This document shows positions 36,182-51,581 of a DNA stretch of 64,000 nucleotides, one piece after another; the stretch's first letter is position 1, and every line of letters starts with the position of its first letter. Below the pieces are notes generated by a model. That model did not search any database and was not told where the DNA came from. It saw only the letters and a program-made list of their open reading frames with translations. The DNA is from Xiphophorus maculatus (taxonomy: Eukaryota > Chordata > Actinopteri > Cyprinodontiformes > Poeciliidae). A program made the translations under genes and the position numbers. Where the stretch lies: the NCBI RefSeq assembly GCF_002775205.1, contig NC_036456.1, positions 22,812,968 to 22,876,967 on the forward strand. The letters run 5' to 3'.

Positions 36182-38139
36182 ATGGTGACTCTGAATGTAC
36201 TGATGTTTCTTTGTGCCTTGACGGCTCTGAGTCAAGCTGCTGGTGAGTTTCTCTGACTTCCTGTGATTCACATTAAGGAAAAATATATCTAGAATCAGAA
36301 GGAGCTGATAAAACTGTTTGAATGTTTGTGTTTTATCCAGTAAGATACGTATAGAAAAATATTGTTACTGATAACGATTATTGATCTCTACAGACTGTCT
36401 GATCTAATTTAATCTCATCTCATTATAAGAAAACTTTCAAAATATTTGTTTACAATAGATATAAATTTTTGAATGTTTTATGATTGTAAAGATATTCAAT
36501 AATCACAACCTGTAACTTCCTCAGGTCCCAGTGAGGAAACTGAGATTGATGAAACTTTTTATGAAGGTAAATTCATGTATTTTTATTTTTCACATGTGTC
36601 TATTATAACGAAAATGAGTGAAATTAACTATTTTTAGGGGATAAAGTTTAACTCTGATCTTTGCTAAACTAATCTCTTCTTCCTGAAGCCAAAACTGGAA
36701 ACTGGACAGATCCAGCAGGTCAGCAACGTTTTCACCTCATTTTAGACATATTTGTTATTCTCTGTCATATGAAGTGGAAAATAATGTCAGGCTTCTTTTA
36801 TGTATATATTTTAGATGCAGAAAATGAACCAGAAGAGGAGGAGGCTGCTCCACAGGGTGAGTTAAAGTTGACAAAAGAATTTGGGATCATCTCTGGTAGA
36901 AGAAGTAGGAGAAAATTATAACCTAAGAGATAACTTTCATACTTTTGGAGTAAAACATCCACACATTATCCATATGACTTTGTACCTTCCTAGTAGATTT
37001 TGGGTCTGGTGAATTATTTCCTTAATGTTGTTGCATGCTATGGAGGATAATTTTGTTAAACGATGCAATTATGAACTATTTTCAGTTTACTGAGTCCCAC
37101 AGCATCATAGATCCTCCACCATGCTTACATTTTCCTTGTTTTAGGTCATATATATATATCATGTCTGGAGTGTTGTAGGTTTGAGAATAGTTGAGTTTAA
37201 TAAACTCCATGTTGGAATGTTGTTACTCTGTCATTATGAAGTGTAATAAAATATAACTTTCACTGAAGGTTTTAAACTGGCCAACAGATGCAGCCTTCAC
37301 TGTACATTATGTCTGGGAATATGATGACCTTTGTGAAGAGTTGGCCTGAATCTGCATCTGTTTGTCTGCAGCAACAAATGATCTGCTGAGGAGTTCTTGT
37401 CCTGCTGGTTGGAGCCACTTCAACCATCGCTGCTTCATCTACATCCCAAGAAACATGACTTGGGCGACAGCCCAGGTGATCTAAGTCGATCTGTTTCCTT
37501 CAACATTTTCTTACATGGTATTTTATTACCCGAGTCCCTCTACTGCTTTGACCCATGAACTCTCTGTTTGTCTCGGCTGCAGAGAAACTGTGTGTCTTTG
37601 CAGGCAACCCTTGCATCCATCCAGAACTTTCAGGAGTACCATTTCATTCAGAGGTTGATAACAACTGCAAGTCACGGATCACCAGAAACATGGATTGGAG
37701 GCTCTGATGCTGAGGAGGTAATTTCACCCAGAATAAAAGGACTGTCAGTTAATCTGGGAAATTTATATTAACATTTATAATTTGTTTAAATTTCAGGAGG
37801 GCGTTTGGCTGTGGAGCGATGGGAGTCCCTTCCACTACTCAAACTGGTGCGGTAGTGGGCCAGATAATTACAAATACCAGCACTGCCTTCAAATGAACTA
37901 TGGAGGTGATTAAGATGAATTTCCACATGAGGTTTATAATGCCAGGCATCTGGTAGATTGTAAAAATCACCCATTTATGTCTAGTTAAAACATTAGACTG
38001 GATTAGCTGTGCAGACAGCTTCACAGCTTTGCTTTGAGTGATGTTTCAGTGATTGTTGTTGTTTCTTGCAGAATCCAAGTGCTGGGATGACATTTGGTGT
38101 GACCAATATCGTCCGTCAGTCTGTGCCAAAAACATCTGA
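36182..38139 (+). CDS. Secreted C-type lectin 2 (ladderlectin/nattectin-like)
   Basis: Eight exons in phase (36182-36242, 36525-36566, 36689-36718, 36815-36856, 37372-37475, 37583-37717, 37797-37905, 38072-38139) give 196 residues. Residues 1-20 are a clear signal peptide (MVTLNVLMFLCALTALSQAA). Residues 21-58 form an acidic stalk from three short phase 1-1 exons, one with GNWTDPA (an NWT glycosylation sequon). The lectin domain spans about 67-196: CPAGWSHFNHRCF, TWIGGSDAEEGVWLWSDGSP, NWCGSGPDN, HCLQM, CWDDIWC and SVCAKNI. The sugar-specificity triplet is GPD where galactose-type lectins have QPD, and WND is WDD, so calcium-dependent binding may be altered. This is the most orderly lectin model in the window. 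Confidence 0.88.
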
Positions 38140-39890
38140 GATCTCACACTGACAGGAATCCAACAAACACGACTGGATGTCTTGTTATGTGTGTCTGCTT
38201 TTACATTTTAGCAATCAAACTTGATTCAAAATTTAAAACGTTTTAAAAATTTTGCTCTTTATGACAATGAAATAATCAAGATATAAGTAACAGATACAAA
38301 GTCTGTTTCAGTCTTTGTATCTGAAACAGACTTGGTGTGTATTTGTATTTGTGTCATTATAAATCATGTTTCTGGTGAACATTTTAGAAATTAAACTTTT
38401 GAATTGATTAAACTAGTTTGTGAACCAAAGCCTAAACTTCCCTGTGTTTGTTCTTCATGTAGAGATCAACTTTCTCTCGTCTTATTTAGAATGTATAAAT
38501 CTTAATCCAAAAGTGATTTATACTGTGGAACTTGATCACCAGATGCTTCACAGGTTAACAATCGATCAGGTGAAGGTCAGTTGAAGGACATCAGAGAGCT
38601 GAGATACCAACTCAAGGAGTAAAACTAGAAATCAACCCAAAAGGCAAAGCTCAGAATAACCTAATGACCAACTAAACTTAAAATCCTAAGGATGATGGCA
38701 GAACATCATTGTTTTTAGGCCATGCAGAGCCGATAGAAGCAGAATTATGTTAGTAAGTATTTGTGGAATAATGTTTTTCATAAGCAATTCTTCAACTTAA
38801 TACTGAAAATCAAGAAAACTATTCTTACATGAATTTAAGTTTTTTAACCATGGACAGCTCCATCATAAAGCAGTCTGTATTTCTTATCAAAAGACTCAAC
38901 AGTGACACCAAGTGGTTGTGATGGTCAAATGTTTCTGCATCATTTCAAAGCTGCCAGTGAAAGCTGAATGGATCAGCCTGACCTGCTGTGATTGACTGTG
39001 TTGTGCATCATTTCATAATTAGCAGATTTCTAGTATGAAATAAAAATAAAAAAGGCTTTGAAGCCTCTTTAGCATAACTCTCATAATAAATCATTTTGTT
39101 TATTGGCTGCTGGCCCAGTGAATCCCAGAGAAGAAAATGTGTAGAAATGTTGACATGGAGGAAAAATTAAATGTCTGAATTTAAATAATGTTGGAAATAT
39201 TTAGATTCTACATTCTAGACTGAAATACACAATGTAAAAAAAATAAACAAATTCAAATAACCAGCACTTAAAGGATTCACGTAGAGCATAGATAAATAAA
39301 TACTAGATTAAATAAGTAAACAATAAGGAAGTAGGAAGAAGCTTTGTCTTCTTCATACACCCTTTAGAAATTAATTTTTAAGTTTTGTTTTTGTGTTGGA
39401 TTATTTATTTTCTATCATCTTATTGATTTCTCTGGTATTTGTTTTTTGTTGTATGCAACGAAATTTCGTTCTGTTTACACCCTGTGCATGCAAAATGATA
39501 ATAAAGTCAGTCTAAGTCTAAGTCTATGTTAGAAAAAAAATAATTTAATTTCCAAAGTGGACAGATATTTGAACAAGGTTTAACAGAGAAATTGTGCAAA
39601 GTCTTTATGAACTGCTTAATATTTTTAATATTGATATGTTTCAGAGTTAATTATGTAATTAATGTTCAGGAAGCTAAAGTAATATACATTTGGGATGTTC
39701 CCATCTGATACAGTTATTTGCAGTTACACAGTCAAGTGTTTACTGATGAGCTGTATTACAGTTAAATGAAGATCATGTTTGTTTAAAAATGTCAACAGTT
39801 TTCTTATAACCTGTCATGTTTGATTTAAGGATTGTGGTATTCAAATATTACGCCGTCCTCAGTACCTGCATCAGGTGTTTGCTTTAAACA
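38140..39890. other. Downstream of lectin 2, repeat remnants
   Basis: It contains a short-loop inverted repeat (38,299-38,333). Near 39,280-39,525 is a segment ending GTTCTGTTTACACCCTGTGC, ATAAAGTCAGTCTAAGTCTAAGTC, which looks like the 3' end of a retroposon with a short tandem tail. No gene is seen. Confidence 0.3.
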
Positions 39891-39895
39891 AAGAG

Positions 39896-41611
39896 TGTCA
39901 TAATTTACGGTGTAGATGGTGTGGAGGCAGACGCTTGAGACCCAGGTAGAATTAAAATGATGATTTTAATGGTGAGAATATGCAAACAGAAATCCAAAAA
40001 GTCCAAAACCACGGCAGCACTGCTGAGCCAGAAACAATGGCTCAACACAGGTAGCAATGACGCAAACGAATGGACTGACACTACTGACTGAGGACATTAG
40101 ACAAGGACCCAACAAGGAATGAGGAACACAGGTGGAGTTAAATACACAGAGGGTAGTCAAGGAAACGAGACACACCAGGGAACAATCAAAGGGAGGACAG
40201 GACAGCATGGAGACTCAGAGACACAGAAAACTCTAAATAAATACACAGAAAAACTCGGAACATGACAGTACCCCCCCTTAAAGAGCGGCTCCAAGACGCC
40301 CAAAACAAATAACACACAACCAGGGTGGGCGGAGGGGCGCTGGACGGGGGGCCAGAGTCCATAAACAAAGAAAAACGACCCACAGGGTCGGCGGAAACAC
40401 AAGGAAGGCCAGGAGTCCAAAACAACAAAAAACAACCCACCAGGGTGGGCGGAAACACAGGAGGCATACTCCTGGGGATGGTCCAGGGGCCGTCCCCGGC
40501 ACTAGGGGCTGAGCCCACGATGAAGTCCGGAGGGCGTCCGCGATGCTAGAGGTGGCGACGAAGAGTCTCGGGGGCCGCCTGAAAGCGGCGAGGTGTCTCG
40601 GGGGGAGCACTAAGAGGCGGGGTCTTGGGAGGAGGGACAGAACTAGGGAGCTCTGGAGGAGGGACGGAAATAGGGAGCTCTGAGGGAACACTGGGAAGCT
40701 CTGAGGGAACAAAAGACCCACTAAATGGGGCCGATAACCCACTAAATGGGGCGGGAAAACCCACTAACCGCGCCGCCTGTCGGCCTGGAGCCAGGCATGC
40801 TGCCTGGAACCCCATCACCATGGGGACAGTGGCTGGAGCAGTCTCTGGAGCAGGGGCATGAGTCTCGGGAACGCCGGCTGGAACGAGCTCCGGTGCGCCG
40901 GCTGGAATGGGCTCCGGTACGCCGGCTTGAGGTGCTGGTCCCGGAGACGCTGGTGCTGGGCTGGCAAAGAGATAGTCCGGCTTGGGATGCAGAGGGTTGC
41001 CTTTCAGCACCGCTATGGCTGTCAGGCGTTGCCACTCTGCCTCCTGTTGCAACTCCGTCAGCCCCCAATGCAGAAATCGCGGGATCCACCCATCCAACAC
41101 GAGGACCATTCGTGTGGCTAAATTCAATCACTGATGGGCTGAGTACGGGCTTGCCACAAGCGCTACATAGTCCTCGATGGTTCTCCACAACATTTCTGGG
41201 TCCATGATGTAAACGATACCTCACCTCGGTTTGGTCGGGTCCTTCTGTCATAAGTTGCGGTGTAGGTGGTGAGGAGGCAGATGCTTGAGACCCAGGTAGA
41301 AATGAAAATGATGATTTTAATGGTGAGAATAGGCAAACAAAAATCCAAAAAGTCCAAAACCCCAGCAGCACTGCTGAGCCAGAAACAAGGGCTCAACACA
41401 GGTAGCAACGGAGCAAACGAATGGCTACTGACTGAGGACATTAGACAAGGACCCAACGAGGAACAAGGAACACAGGTGGAGTTAAATACACAGAGGGTAA
41501 TCAAGGAAACGAGACACACCAGTGAACAATCAAGGAGAGGACAGGACAGCACGGAGACTCAGAGACACAGAAAACTCTAAATAAATACACAGAAAAACTC
41601 GGAACATGACA
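39896..41611 (-). mobile_element. Gypsy-like LTR retrotransposon fossil, non-autonomous
   Basis: Two LTRs (39896-40267 and 41246-41611; TGTCAT at one end, ATGACA at the other) bracket about 980 bp. A 5-bp target duplication, AAGAG, flanks it (39891-39895 and 41612-41616). On the minus strand a polypurine tract (AAGGGGGGG) abuts the 3' LTR, at 40,268-40,280. The internal part reads as a Pro/Ala-rich gag-like leftover with no recognisable pol region. The two LTRs differ at roughly two dozen positions by eye (about 6-7 percent), so the insertion is not recent. It is broken and cannot move by itself. Confidence 0.75.
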
Positions 41612-42455
41612 AAGAGAGAAAAAGTCATGAGTGAAGAAGGTGACCTAAACTTGACCTTCCTTATGTGGTTTATTTTTAATGACATCTTTAAAGCTATAGA
41701 AGAAAGATTTTGAGGGGGGACCAGTTCTGACTGTTAGTGCTCTTAAGCCAAACAGCAGGTCAGATTACAAACCTTATTTGGAGTCCTTGGGGTGTGGGGG
41801 GTACTGGAGAGAGCCCCACCCTGGGGACTCCCTGGTTCTGCTGGGGGACGTCAACACTCACATGGGCAATGACAGAGAGACCTGGTTGGAGGAATGTCCC
41901 CCAGATTTGAACATGAGTGATGTTGGACTTCTGTGCTCATCCTGGATTATCCATAGTGAAAACCATGTTCAGGAATAATGTGTCCACATGTTCTCTTGGC
42001 ACCAGGACACCAGAGGTCGTTGCTGTCATCTGATCTATGGCCACATGTCTTGGACACTTGAGTGAAGAGAGGTGCAGCGCTGCCCACTGACCACTATCTG
42101 GTGGTGTGTTGGCTCTGATGGTGGGGCAGGATGCTTGTCAGACCTGACAGGCCCAAACATAAATGTCTGGAACATCTGGAAGAGTCTCTCAGGAGACGGG
42201 GCTTTAACTCCCACCTCCATGTCCCCCTATACAAAAAGGGGGACCACAGAATGTGCTACAATTACAGAGGGGTCACACTCTTAAGCCTCACGGGGGTCCT
42301 GGAGAGGAAGGTCCATTGGATAGTTGAACCTCGGATTCAGGAAGAGCAGTTTGCTTTTCATCCTGGTTGTGTAGCTTTGGTTCAGCTCTACACCCTCAGC
42401 AGGGTCCTGGAGGATGTGTGGGAGTTCGCCCAACCAATCTACATGTGCTTCATGG

Positions 42456-43882
42456 CAGTGGTCCCCAACCTTTTCATTACCCCGGACAGGTCAAGACTTG
42501 GCAATTTTGCTGCGGTCCGGTGGGGGAAAGGGGGGTTGGCGCAACCGTAAGATAATGCTTCTGCATGCTGGTGTTCCAGCTAAAGCCTTACTTTTTTTGC
42601 CCCGATTTTCCCTTTACGACAATCTTACAACGTCCTGCAGTGTGTGGTGTCTTGGCCCGATTATCCCAGCCTGTGGGGTTTTCCCTGACTGGGAGCGAGG
42701 ACGCAGCCTGTTGAATGTGACAGGTAGCCAATCAGAAAGCGCGGTGACGTAAGAACGGAGAGGAATCCCAAACAGCTGACTTAGCGCATCTGAGAGTCTG
42801 GTGGACATTGGAGGCGATATGTGGAAATGTTTATTACTATATGTGAAGGTCATTTTTATACATGTTTATTATATGTGGTTATGTTTATTCAGTTAAATCG
42901 TTAACTACAAAAAACATAACTCGCCTCCAAATCATAGTGCCGCAAATAGAGCGTCTTTTATCAAACGTCTTTTCTTTTTGTTTTGTCTTTAATCGCTTAA
43001 AATGATTACACAAACTATCACTACTGTTGGATTATTCTAAATTCATGTATGGTCTGTTGGGGGTTTTACTGGATTTTCTTCTGGAATAGGGATGTTCGTG
43101 AGTGGAATCGGTTCATGTGGTGTGTTGCTCCTGCCGTGTGGCTGGACAAATGAACCGACTGAACCTGTTGGACTTTTATCGGCTCTGTGGTCACAGAGGT
43201 TTGGAAAATCGGCCAACAATCCTTAAATCGTGCCGTGTGAACCAGACCTAAAACTCACAAGCTCTACTCCTCTCACCTCGTCTCGACCACTGTCCTAACG
43301 CTCTCTGACTCTGGTCGCTATGGTAACGTTTACATATCCCTTCAAAATAAGATACAGATGCGCCACAAAAATGAACATTTTACTTTTGTGAAAATTTTAA
43401 CTCAGGATAATGACTAATGGAGCCCTGAGCTTGTTTCTCTGCAACCAGACGGTCCATCTGGGAGAGATGAGAGACGATGACACCGGAAGTGTTGCTGATG
43501 TTCAGGGTTCTTGGTCTCTAGTGGCGAAGCAGTTTGAAGCTTCATTGCCTCATTAACATCCGGTCACCATATCATGCAGAGCTTGGACTGTGGGAATCAC
43601 CTACCGGGATAAATCCATCCTCCTGTCTCTTCTCTGGGCCTTTTTCCTTCGCAAAGAAACTTTCCAAAGAATCTGATCTGTTTCTGACTCATTTTGCTGC
43701 TTGTGGCTCAATGTTGGCGTCAAGACGTAACGAGAGAATCCGGTTAAAGGATTTTCAAAATAAAAGATCCCCCAGACTCAAATAATACATAAAACGGAAA
43801 TATTTAATTATTTATTGCGCGGCCCGGTACTAATTAGTCCACGGACCGGTATCGGTCCACGGCCGGCGGTTGGGGACCACTG
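42456..43882. mobile_element. hAT DNA transposon, non-autonomous, inserted in the LINE
   Basis: Perfect 15-bp terminal inverted repeats, CAGTGGTCCCCAACC and GGTTGGGGACCACTG, are flanked by an 8-bp target duplication with one mismatch (CTTCATGG at 42448-42455, CTTTATGG at 43883-43890). Eight-base duplications and these termini are diagnostic of hAT. No intact transposase is seen in the 1,427 bp. The subterminal GCGGCCCGGTACTAATTAG is common in fish hAT elements. Confidence 0.85.
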
Positions 43883-44256
43883 CTTTATGGAGTTGGAGAA
43901 AGTGTTCGACCGTGTCCCTCAGGGAGCCCCGTTGAGGGTTCTCCAGCAGAATAGGATACCAGATGGGTTCTATGATAACGGCTGTTAAGTCCCAGTATGT
44001 TTGGTGCCAGAGTCTGGTCCATAATGCTGGCAGTAAGTCGGACTCTGTTCATAACTTTTATAGATAGAATTTCAAGACACATCCAAGGTGTTGAGGGGAT
44101 CCGTTTTGGTCGCCTGAGCATCACGTTGCTTTTTGCAGATGATGTGGTCCTGTTGGCTTCATCAGGTCGTGATCTACAGCGTTCACTGGAGCGGTTAGCA
44201 AACGAGCGTGAAGCGGCACAGAATGAGCATCACTGCCTCCAAATCTGAGGGATGCA

Positions 44257-44304
44257 TCCATCCATCCATCCATCCATCCATCCATCCATCCATCCATCCA
44301 TCCA
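44257..44304 (+). repeat. (ATCC)n tail of the LINE
   Basis: About 12 tetranucleotide units at the 3' end of the LINE. Confidence 0.9.
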
Positions 44305-45340
44305 TGAATGTGCCAATTTGAAAAGGTGCCTTATGAGCGGTTCTTTGTTTTTTTATGACTTCGATTGCTTATAATGCTCTGCATACACATCTATTATAAC
44401 TGCAGCTATTATTGTTTTAATTCAGTTCAGAAAATTTTTAATCACCAAGCAGCTAAAGCACTGCAAAAGACTTTTGTAATTCCTATGTTTATTAGTCATG
44501 CATGAAAATCACATTTTTCAAAAGTTTTGTAAGTCTCACCATGAATTCCTCAACAATCCTCCACGTTAACCTTACTTCATCAGACAGGGATAAAAACTGA
44601 TAAACTTGTGCAGCTCTCCGAGACCCACAGAAAAGTCTCCTTCATCCACGATGTAAACAGGAAGTCCACCATCTTGGATTGAAGTTGTGATTTTGATCCT
44701 ATTAATAGCCTCTGCATTTGATCAGACTCATCTTACAGACTCTGGTTGATCGGCTTTTCGTTTGTCCAGTTTGCTCAAAAGTCATGGGGGATTTAAACTG
44801 ATCAAAACTGAGTTTTCCAGCATGCTGAAGAAATGCAAGGGACAGCATGTTTCCAGTACTGAGACCTTTTTTTGGATAGTGTGAGTGTAGCAGCGTGACG
44901 AAGTCGGACATAATGGCATGCAACAGCAAGATGTCTGATCGGCTGAATGCAGTTCTAGTCGATCAGAACCACATTAGATATGATCAATACTAATAAAATC
45001 CCCAACAGGATGCTGGCCAACGTTTTGCTTGTGTATGGCGTGTTGGTGTTGGGTCCGATTTCTACCAGGATACAGAAATATTGACTAAAAGGCCTAACAA
45101 CAACACTGAGTAAAAATGTCTGTGAGAAAACATACAATGTATTTAGAAACCTGTCATAAAAAGTGTTTGTTCACATCTTCTTTGGGGACACTGGTGTTCC
45201 ATTTCATTCACACCTTAGTTCACATCCTGTATCCAGTATTTGCTTTGTAAAATGAAGAAGCCAAGCTCTTTCTTTTCATTAGGTGATGTTTGATTTAGGT
45301 TTCTGAGAAACAGGGTGAGGTGACACATCAGCACATTTGT
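44305..45340. other. Intergenic upstream of the MFAP4-like gene
   Basis: No coding exon that I can support. The open frames here are short and without motifs. Confidence 0.3.
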
Positions 45341-45344
45341 TAGG

Positions 45345-45352
45345 TATAAATA
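45345..45352 (+). promoter_or_regulatory. TATA box of the MFAP4-like gene
   Basis: TATAAATA lies about 30 bases before a leader exon that ends at 45420 (CAGCTGCAG|GTGAGA). A second leader segment begins after ACATTGACAG near 45,500. Confidence 0.55.
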
Positions 45353-45574
45353 ACGATGTCTGAATGTTGGAGACACAGAGGAGAAGCAGAAGTTTTGGAA
45401 TCAAGTTCATTCCAGCTGCAGGTGAGAGATGAACGAATGAATTCATTTACAACTGTGTTTGGCCTCTAAACTTTCTCTATTTTTCTTTACATTGACAGGG
45501 AATTTCATTGTATTACAATCCAGACTCCAGATTTTCATCAATTTTGATCAATTTTATTCAGATCAACAGTAAAG

Positions 45575-48650
<3,076 letters not shown>

Positions 48651-48836
48651 ATCTGCAGGTCAAACATCCAGCAAAAAATAATGAGTTGCTTTTTCTTGTA
48701 ATCAACCATCAACTTTTGGCTTCAAACACGAGTCAAAAGTTGACATGATTACTTCTAAATATAATCCAGTTGATTGTGTTTTAAATCTTTGGTGAGGGTT
48801 TGCTACCTGTAATCAATTTCTCTCCTGCTCTCTGAT

Positions 48837-48842
48837 AATAAA
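48837..48842 (+). promoter_or_regulatory. Poly(A) signal of the MFAP4-like gene
   Basis: AATAAA about 190 bases after the stop. It is retained in the 3' duplicate near 49.63 kb. Confidence 0.55.
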
Positions 48843-49254
48843 TAAGAAGCAAGCAGCAATGTTTCTGTCTGGATTGTTTTATATATAAAAATTAAAATAA
48901 GCCAGTTTTAAAACAGAAATTGGGCCAAATGGAAATTTTGGAAAAAATAAATGACATGATATTTAGACCCCTAGAGATGTGTCGATTGATTTGATCAGGT
49001 TGTGTTTAAGCATGTGAGAAAGATCAAATTCCTGAGATTTACTACCAATAAAAACATTAAGATAAAAACTAGAAACCACACATCAACATTTTAAAGACAA
49101 ACATTCAACAGAAAGTTTGTTTCGGCCTGTCACCATAACACATTTACTACCTGCACTGAGGACAGCCAGACTAGTTTATTTTTACTAAATTATTATATTT
49201 AGCTAAATATTACTGCTGAGGGGCACAAACAGGCTGTCTGACATACAGATTAAA

Positions 49255-49375
49255 AATAAAAGAAAATTAAAAATTTTTTTTGAAAAAAAACCAAAAACTC
49301 AAAAAGGGCACTAGGGGCATCAAGGATAAAAAGGGCAGGGGCTGAAGCCCCCTTTGCCCCCCCTCTTTGCACATG
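49255..49375. other. Possible DNA-transposon remnant at the duplication junction
   Basis: GGGCACTAGGGGCATCAAGG to AGCCCCCTTTGCCCCCCCTC and GCACATGCCTG resembles the GC-rich termini of fish DNA transposons. It sits just before the MFAP4 3' duplicate. Family not determined. Confidence 0.25.
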
Positions 49376-49381
49376 CCTGCT

Positions 49382-49660
49382 GGAAGGGATATGATTCCTC
49401 CCTGAAGAGCTTCAGCATGAAAATTCGCCCTGCCAAGTAAATCTGCAGGTCAAACATCCAGCAAAAATAATGAGTTGCTTTTTATTGTAATCAATGTTAT
49501 TCTTTGATTTAAGTCATGAATCAAAAGTTGACATGATTACTTCTAGCTTTAAAATAATCCAGTTGATTGTGCTTTAAAATCTTTGGTGAGGGTTTGTTAT
49601 CTATAATCAATTTCTCTCCTGCTCTCTGATAATAAATAAGAAGCAAACGGCTGTGTGTTT
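49382..49660 (+). pseudogene. Duplicate of the MFAP4-like 3' end
   Basis: The segment repeats the last ~65 coding bases (GAAGAGCTTCAGCATGAAAATTCG, ending PAK stop) and the 3' untranslated region including AATAAATAAGAAGCAA, matching 48,590-48,865 with scattered changes. No upstream exons accompany it. Confidence 0.85.
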
Positions 49661-50169
49661 GTGTCTGGCTTTTTATACTGGAAAGAAAAAACGTAAACCA
49701 GTTTTAAAAGATGTTGTCTTGAACAGAAACATTTTTAGCAACTGACTTATCAGGTTAAATGGAAATAATTTAAAACTAGACCTTCCATGGTTATCAATCA
49801 TTTGTGCATTAATTATATTACCTGAAAGTTTATTTCTATCTGGTTATCTGTTTCCGTCACTCCCTGATTTTAGGTGAGACAAAGAGCCAGAAAGAAATTT
49901 ATGTTTTCTCAGAAAAGTATTATGAGGCTAAAACAAAATGGTAGAAAATCATCAGTTTGTCTTTATGTGTAAATTTTTCTATATCCAGTTTGCAAACTTT
50001 AAAATTGTTCAGCTGCAAAGAAAACTAAGAGACTCTTGTCATTGTTTGCACTGAAGACATTTCAATTGACATTGAAATTGTCTGGACTGTAATCAGCTGA
50101 ATCAGGCATATTAAAGCAGGGAAACATCTACAGCATTCAGGGCAGTGTGCCTTGAGAACCAGGGTAAAG

Positions 50170-51420
50170 AAACGCTGGCTTAGACGATGCAGGTTGAAGA
50201 CAGTTTGATGTCTTCCACCAATCAGACCACAGAACATTCAATTCCCAAGTTTACAGTCTTGCAGGTTGAATATGCTGGACCAATAAAACATTGTCTCTGT
50301 TTCTTCCAGCCTCAAAACAAGGAAGCTGGCACGTGCGTTTCAGAGAAAAATATTTCCTCCTCTTAATAAAACTCTTCTTATCTTTTGAACAAACACAATT
50401 TAAATCTTTCTTTTACCAAAGTCCACACCTGGCTTTTATAACATATTCTGTTGAAACTTTTCATATGACAGAGGTGACCTTATCACTTATAATTAAAAAG
50501 TTAATCAATGAAAATTAAACTGTATTTGTCTCTTAGTTCCCCTATGACTGAATTCAAACCTTCACTGATTGATTTATTGATTTCCTGTCTGTCCCACATT
50601 GACACATAAACTGTTTAATACTGATAAAAAGTCATTCCATCCTATTTTCTCATCTCAGGAACGAAACATTCTATATAATATTTAAGGACCTTAAAGCAGG
50701 AACTAAAAGCCTTTTTTATTTAGCCTTAAATATTTTTGGCGCATATTTCATGCATTTACTAAAAATTTATAACTTTAAATAATTGGTTAGTTATTAACAA
50801 CTCATAAAACAGACAATTTAAATGAAAAAAAAGAGCTTTTGCATCTACAATTTGTCGTGATGCAAACGACAAATGGTAGATCGTATGGTAGACATGACAT
50901 GAAAAATGTTGATTTTACTTTTTTCTATTATTTGTGAAGAACATAAATATTCCAATGTTTAATATTCACTCCTAAAGGAGCATTTACATGCAATCTAAAT
51001 TAAATATTTTACATCTCCTGGTACTTTTGTTTTCCACTCAATCGCAATCAACAGCCTGCAACTATGAAGCATAAATCATGTGTTGATGTAGACTGAGAAT
51101 ATATATGATTCATCTCAAATGATAAGATCAAACTTGAGTTTTTTTTCTGGATCATTTTGTTTTTGTTAAGATGAAACATGAGGAGGAACTTCTAAAGTTG
51201 AAAGTACAATAGTCATCCAGAAACCTTAACACCTCATATCTGATGTTGGGCGAAAGGAAAAGGTTGACTTAAGTAAATAAATTACATTTCCTTTTTTGAT
51301 AATAGATTTTATGTGGAAGTTATGCAGGAATAATAAATGACACAGGTTTACACATTAAATATTTTTATTTATTGTAACATTTGATCAAACAATCTGACAA
51401 ATGGATTTAAACACGTTTCT
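50170..51420 (-). pseudogene. Decayed copy of a lectin promoter and its upstream region
   Basis: 50,180-50,460 matches 54,340-54,610 (GATGCAGGTTGAAGACAGT, CACCACAG against GACCACAG, GCAGGTTGAAT, CAAGGAAGCTGGCAC), which is the leader and promoter of lectin 3. 50,520-51,420 continues to match 54,650-55,680. On the minus strand it would drive a gene lying below 50,170, but no lectin exon is there and the TATA box is not kept. It marks one unit of a ~4.2-kb tandem duplication whose gene body is missing. Confidence 0.65.
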
Positions 51421-51581
51421 TCTCTGCCTCTCATATCTGTGTTTTAGAATACAGATTTTCATAATTTTTTTTTAAATGCAATGCTTTTATGCTTTGTTAT
51501 TATCTTGACACCTCTTAAGAAAAACACCAACACCTCTGTGTTTTTGACACACAAAATACATCATTTCTAGACAAATAGTCA

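Larger units (their letters stand above)
41640..44304 (+). mobile_element. APE-type LINE with (ATCC)n tail, split by a hAT element
   Basis: The endonuclease part reads PGDSLVLLGDVNTHMGND near 41.8 kb. The reverse-transcriptase part reads PLYKKGDHRMCYNYRGVTLL and EPRIQEEQ near 42.2-42.4 kb. After the inserted hAT element it resumes with ELEKVFDRVPQG and [14 protein letters not shown] (FADD catalytic motif). The element ends in ATCC repeats (44,257-44,304). Several frame breaks and internal losses are present. The same family occurs on the minus strand at 63.4-64.0 kb. I do not fix the clade (RTE- or I-like). Confidence 0.75.

Noticed and set aside
40278-41371. Several long Pro/Ala/Ser-rich frames on both strands
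   Set aside because: They are shadows of GC-rich internal sequence of the LTR fossil, not host genes.
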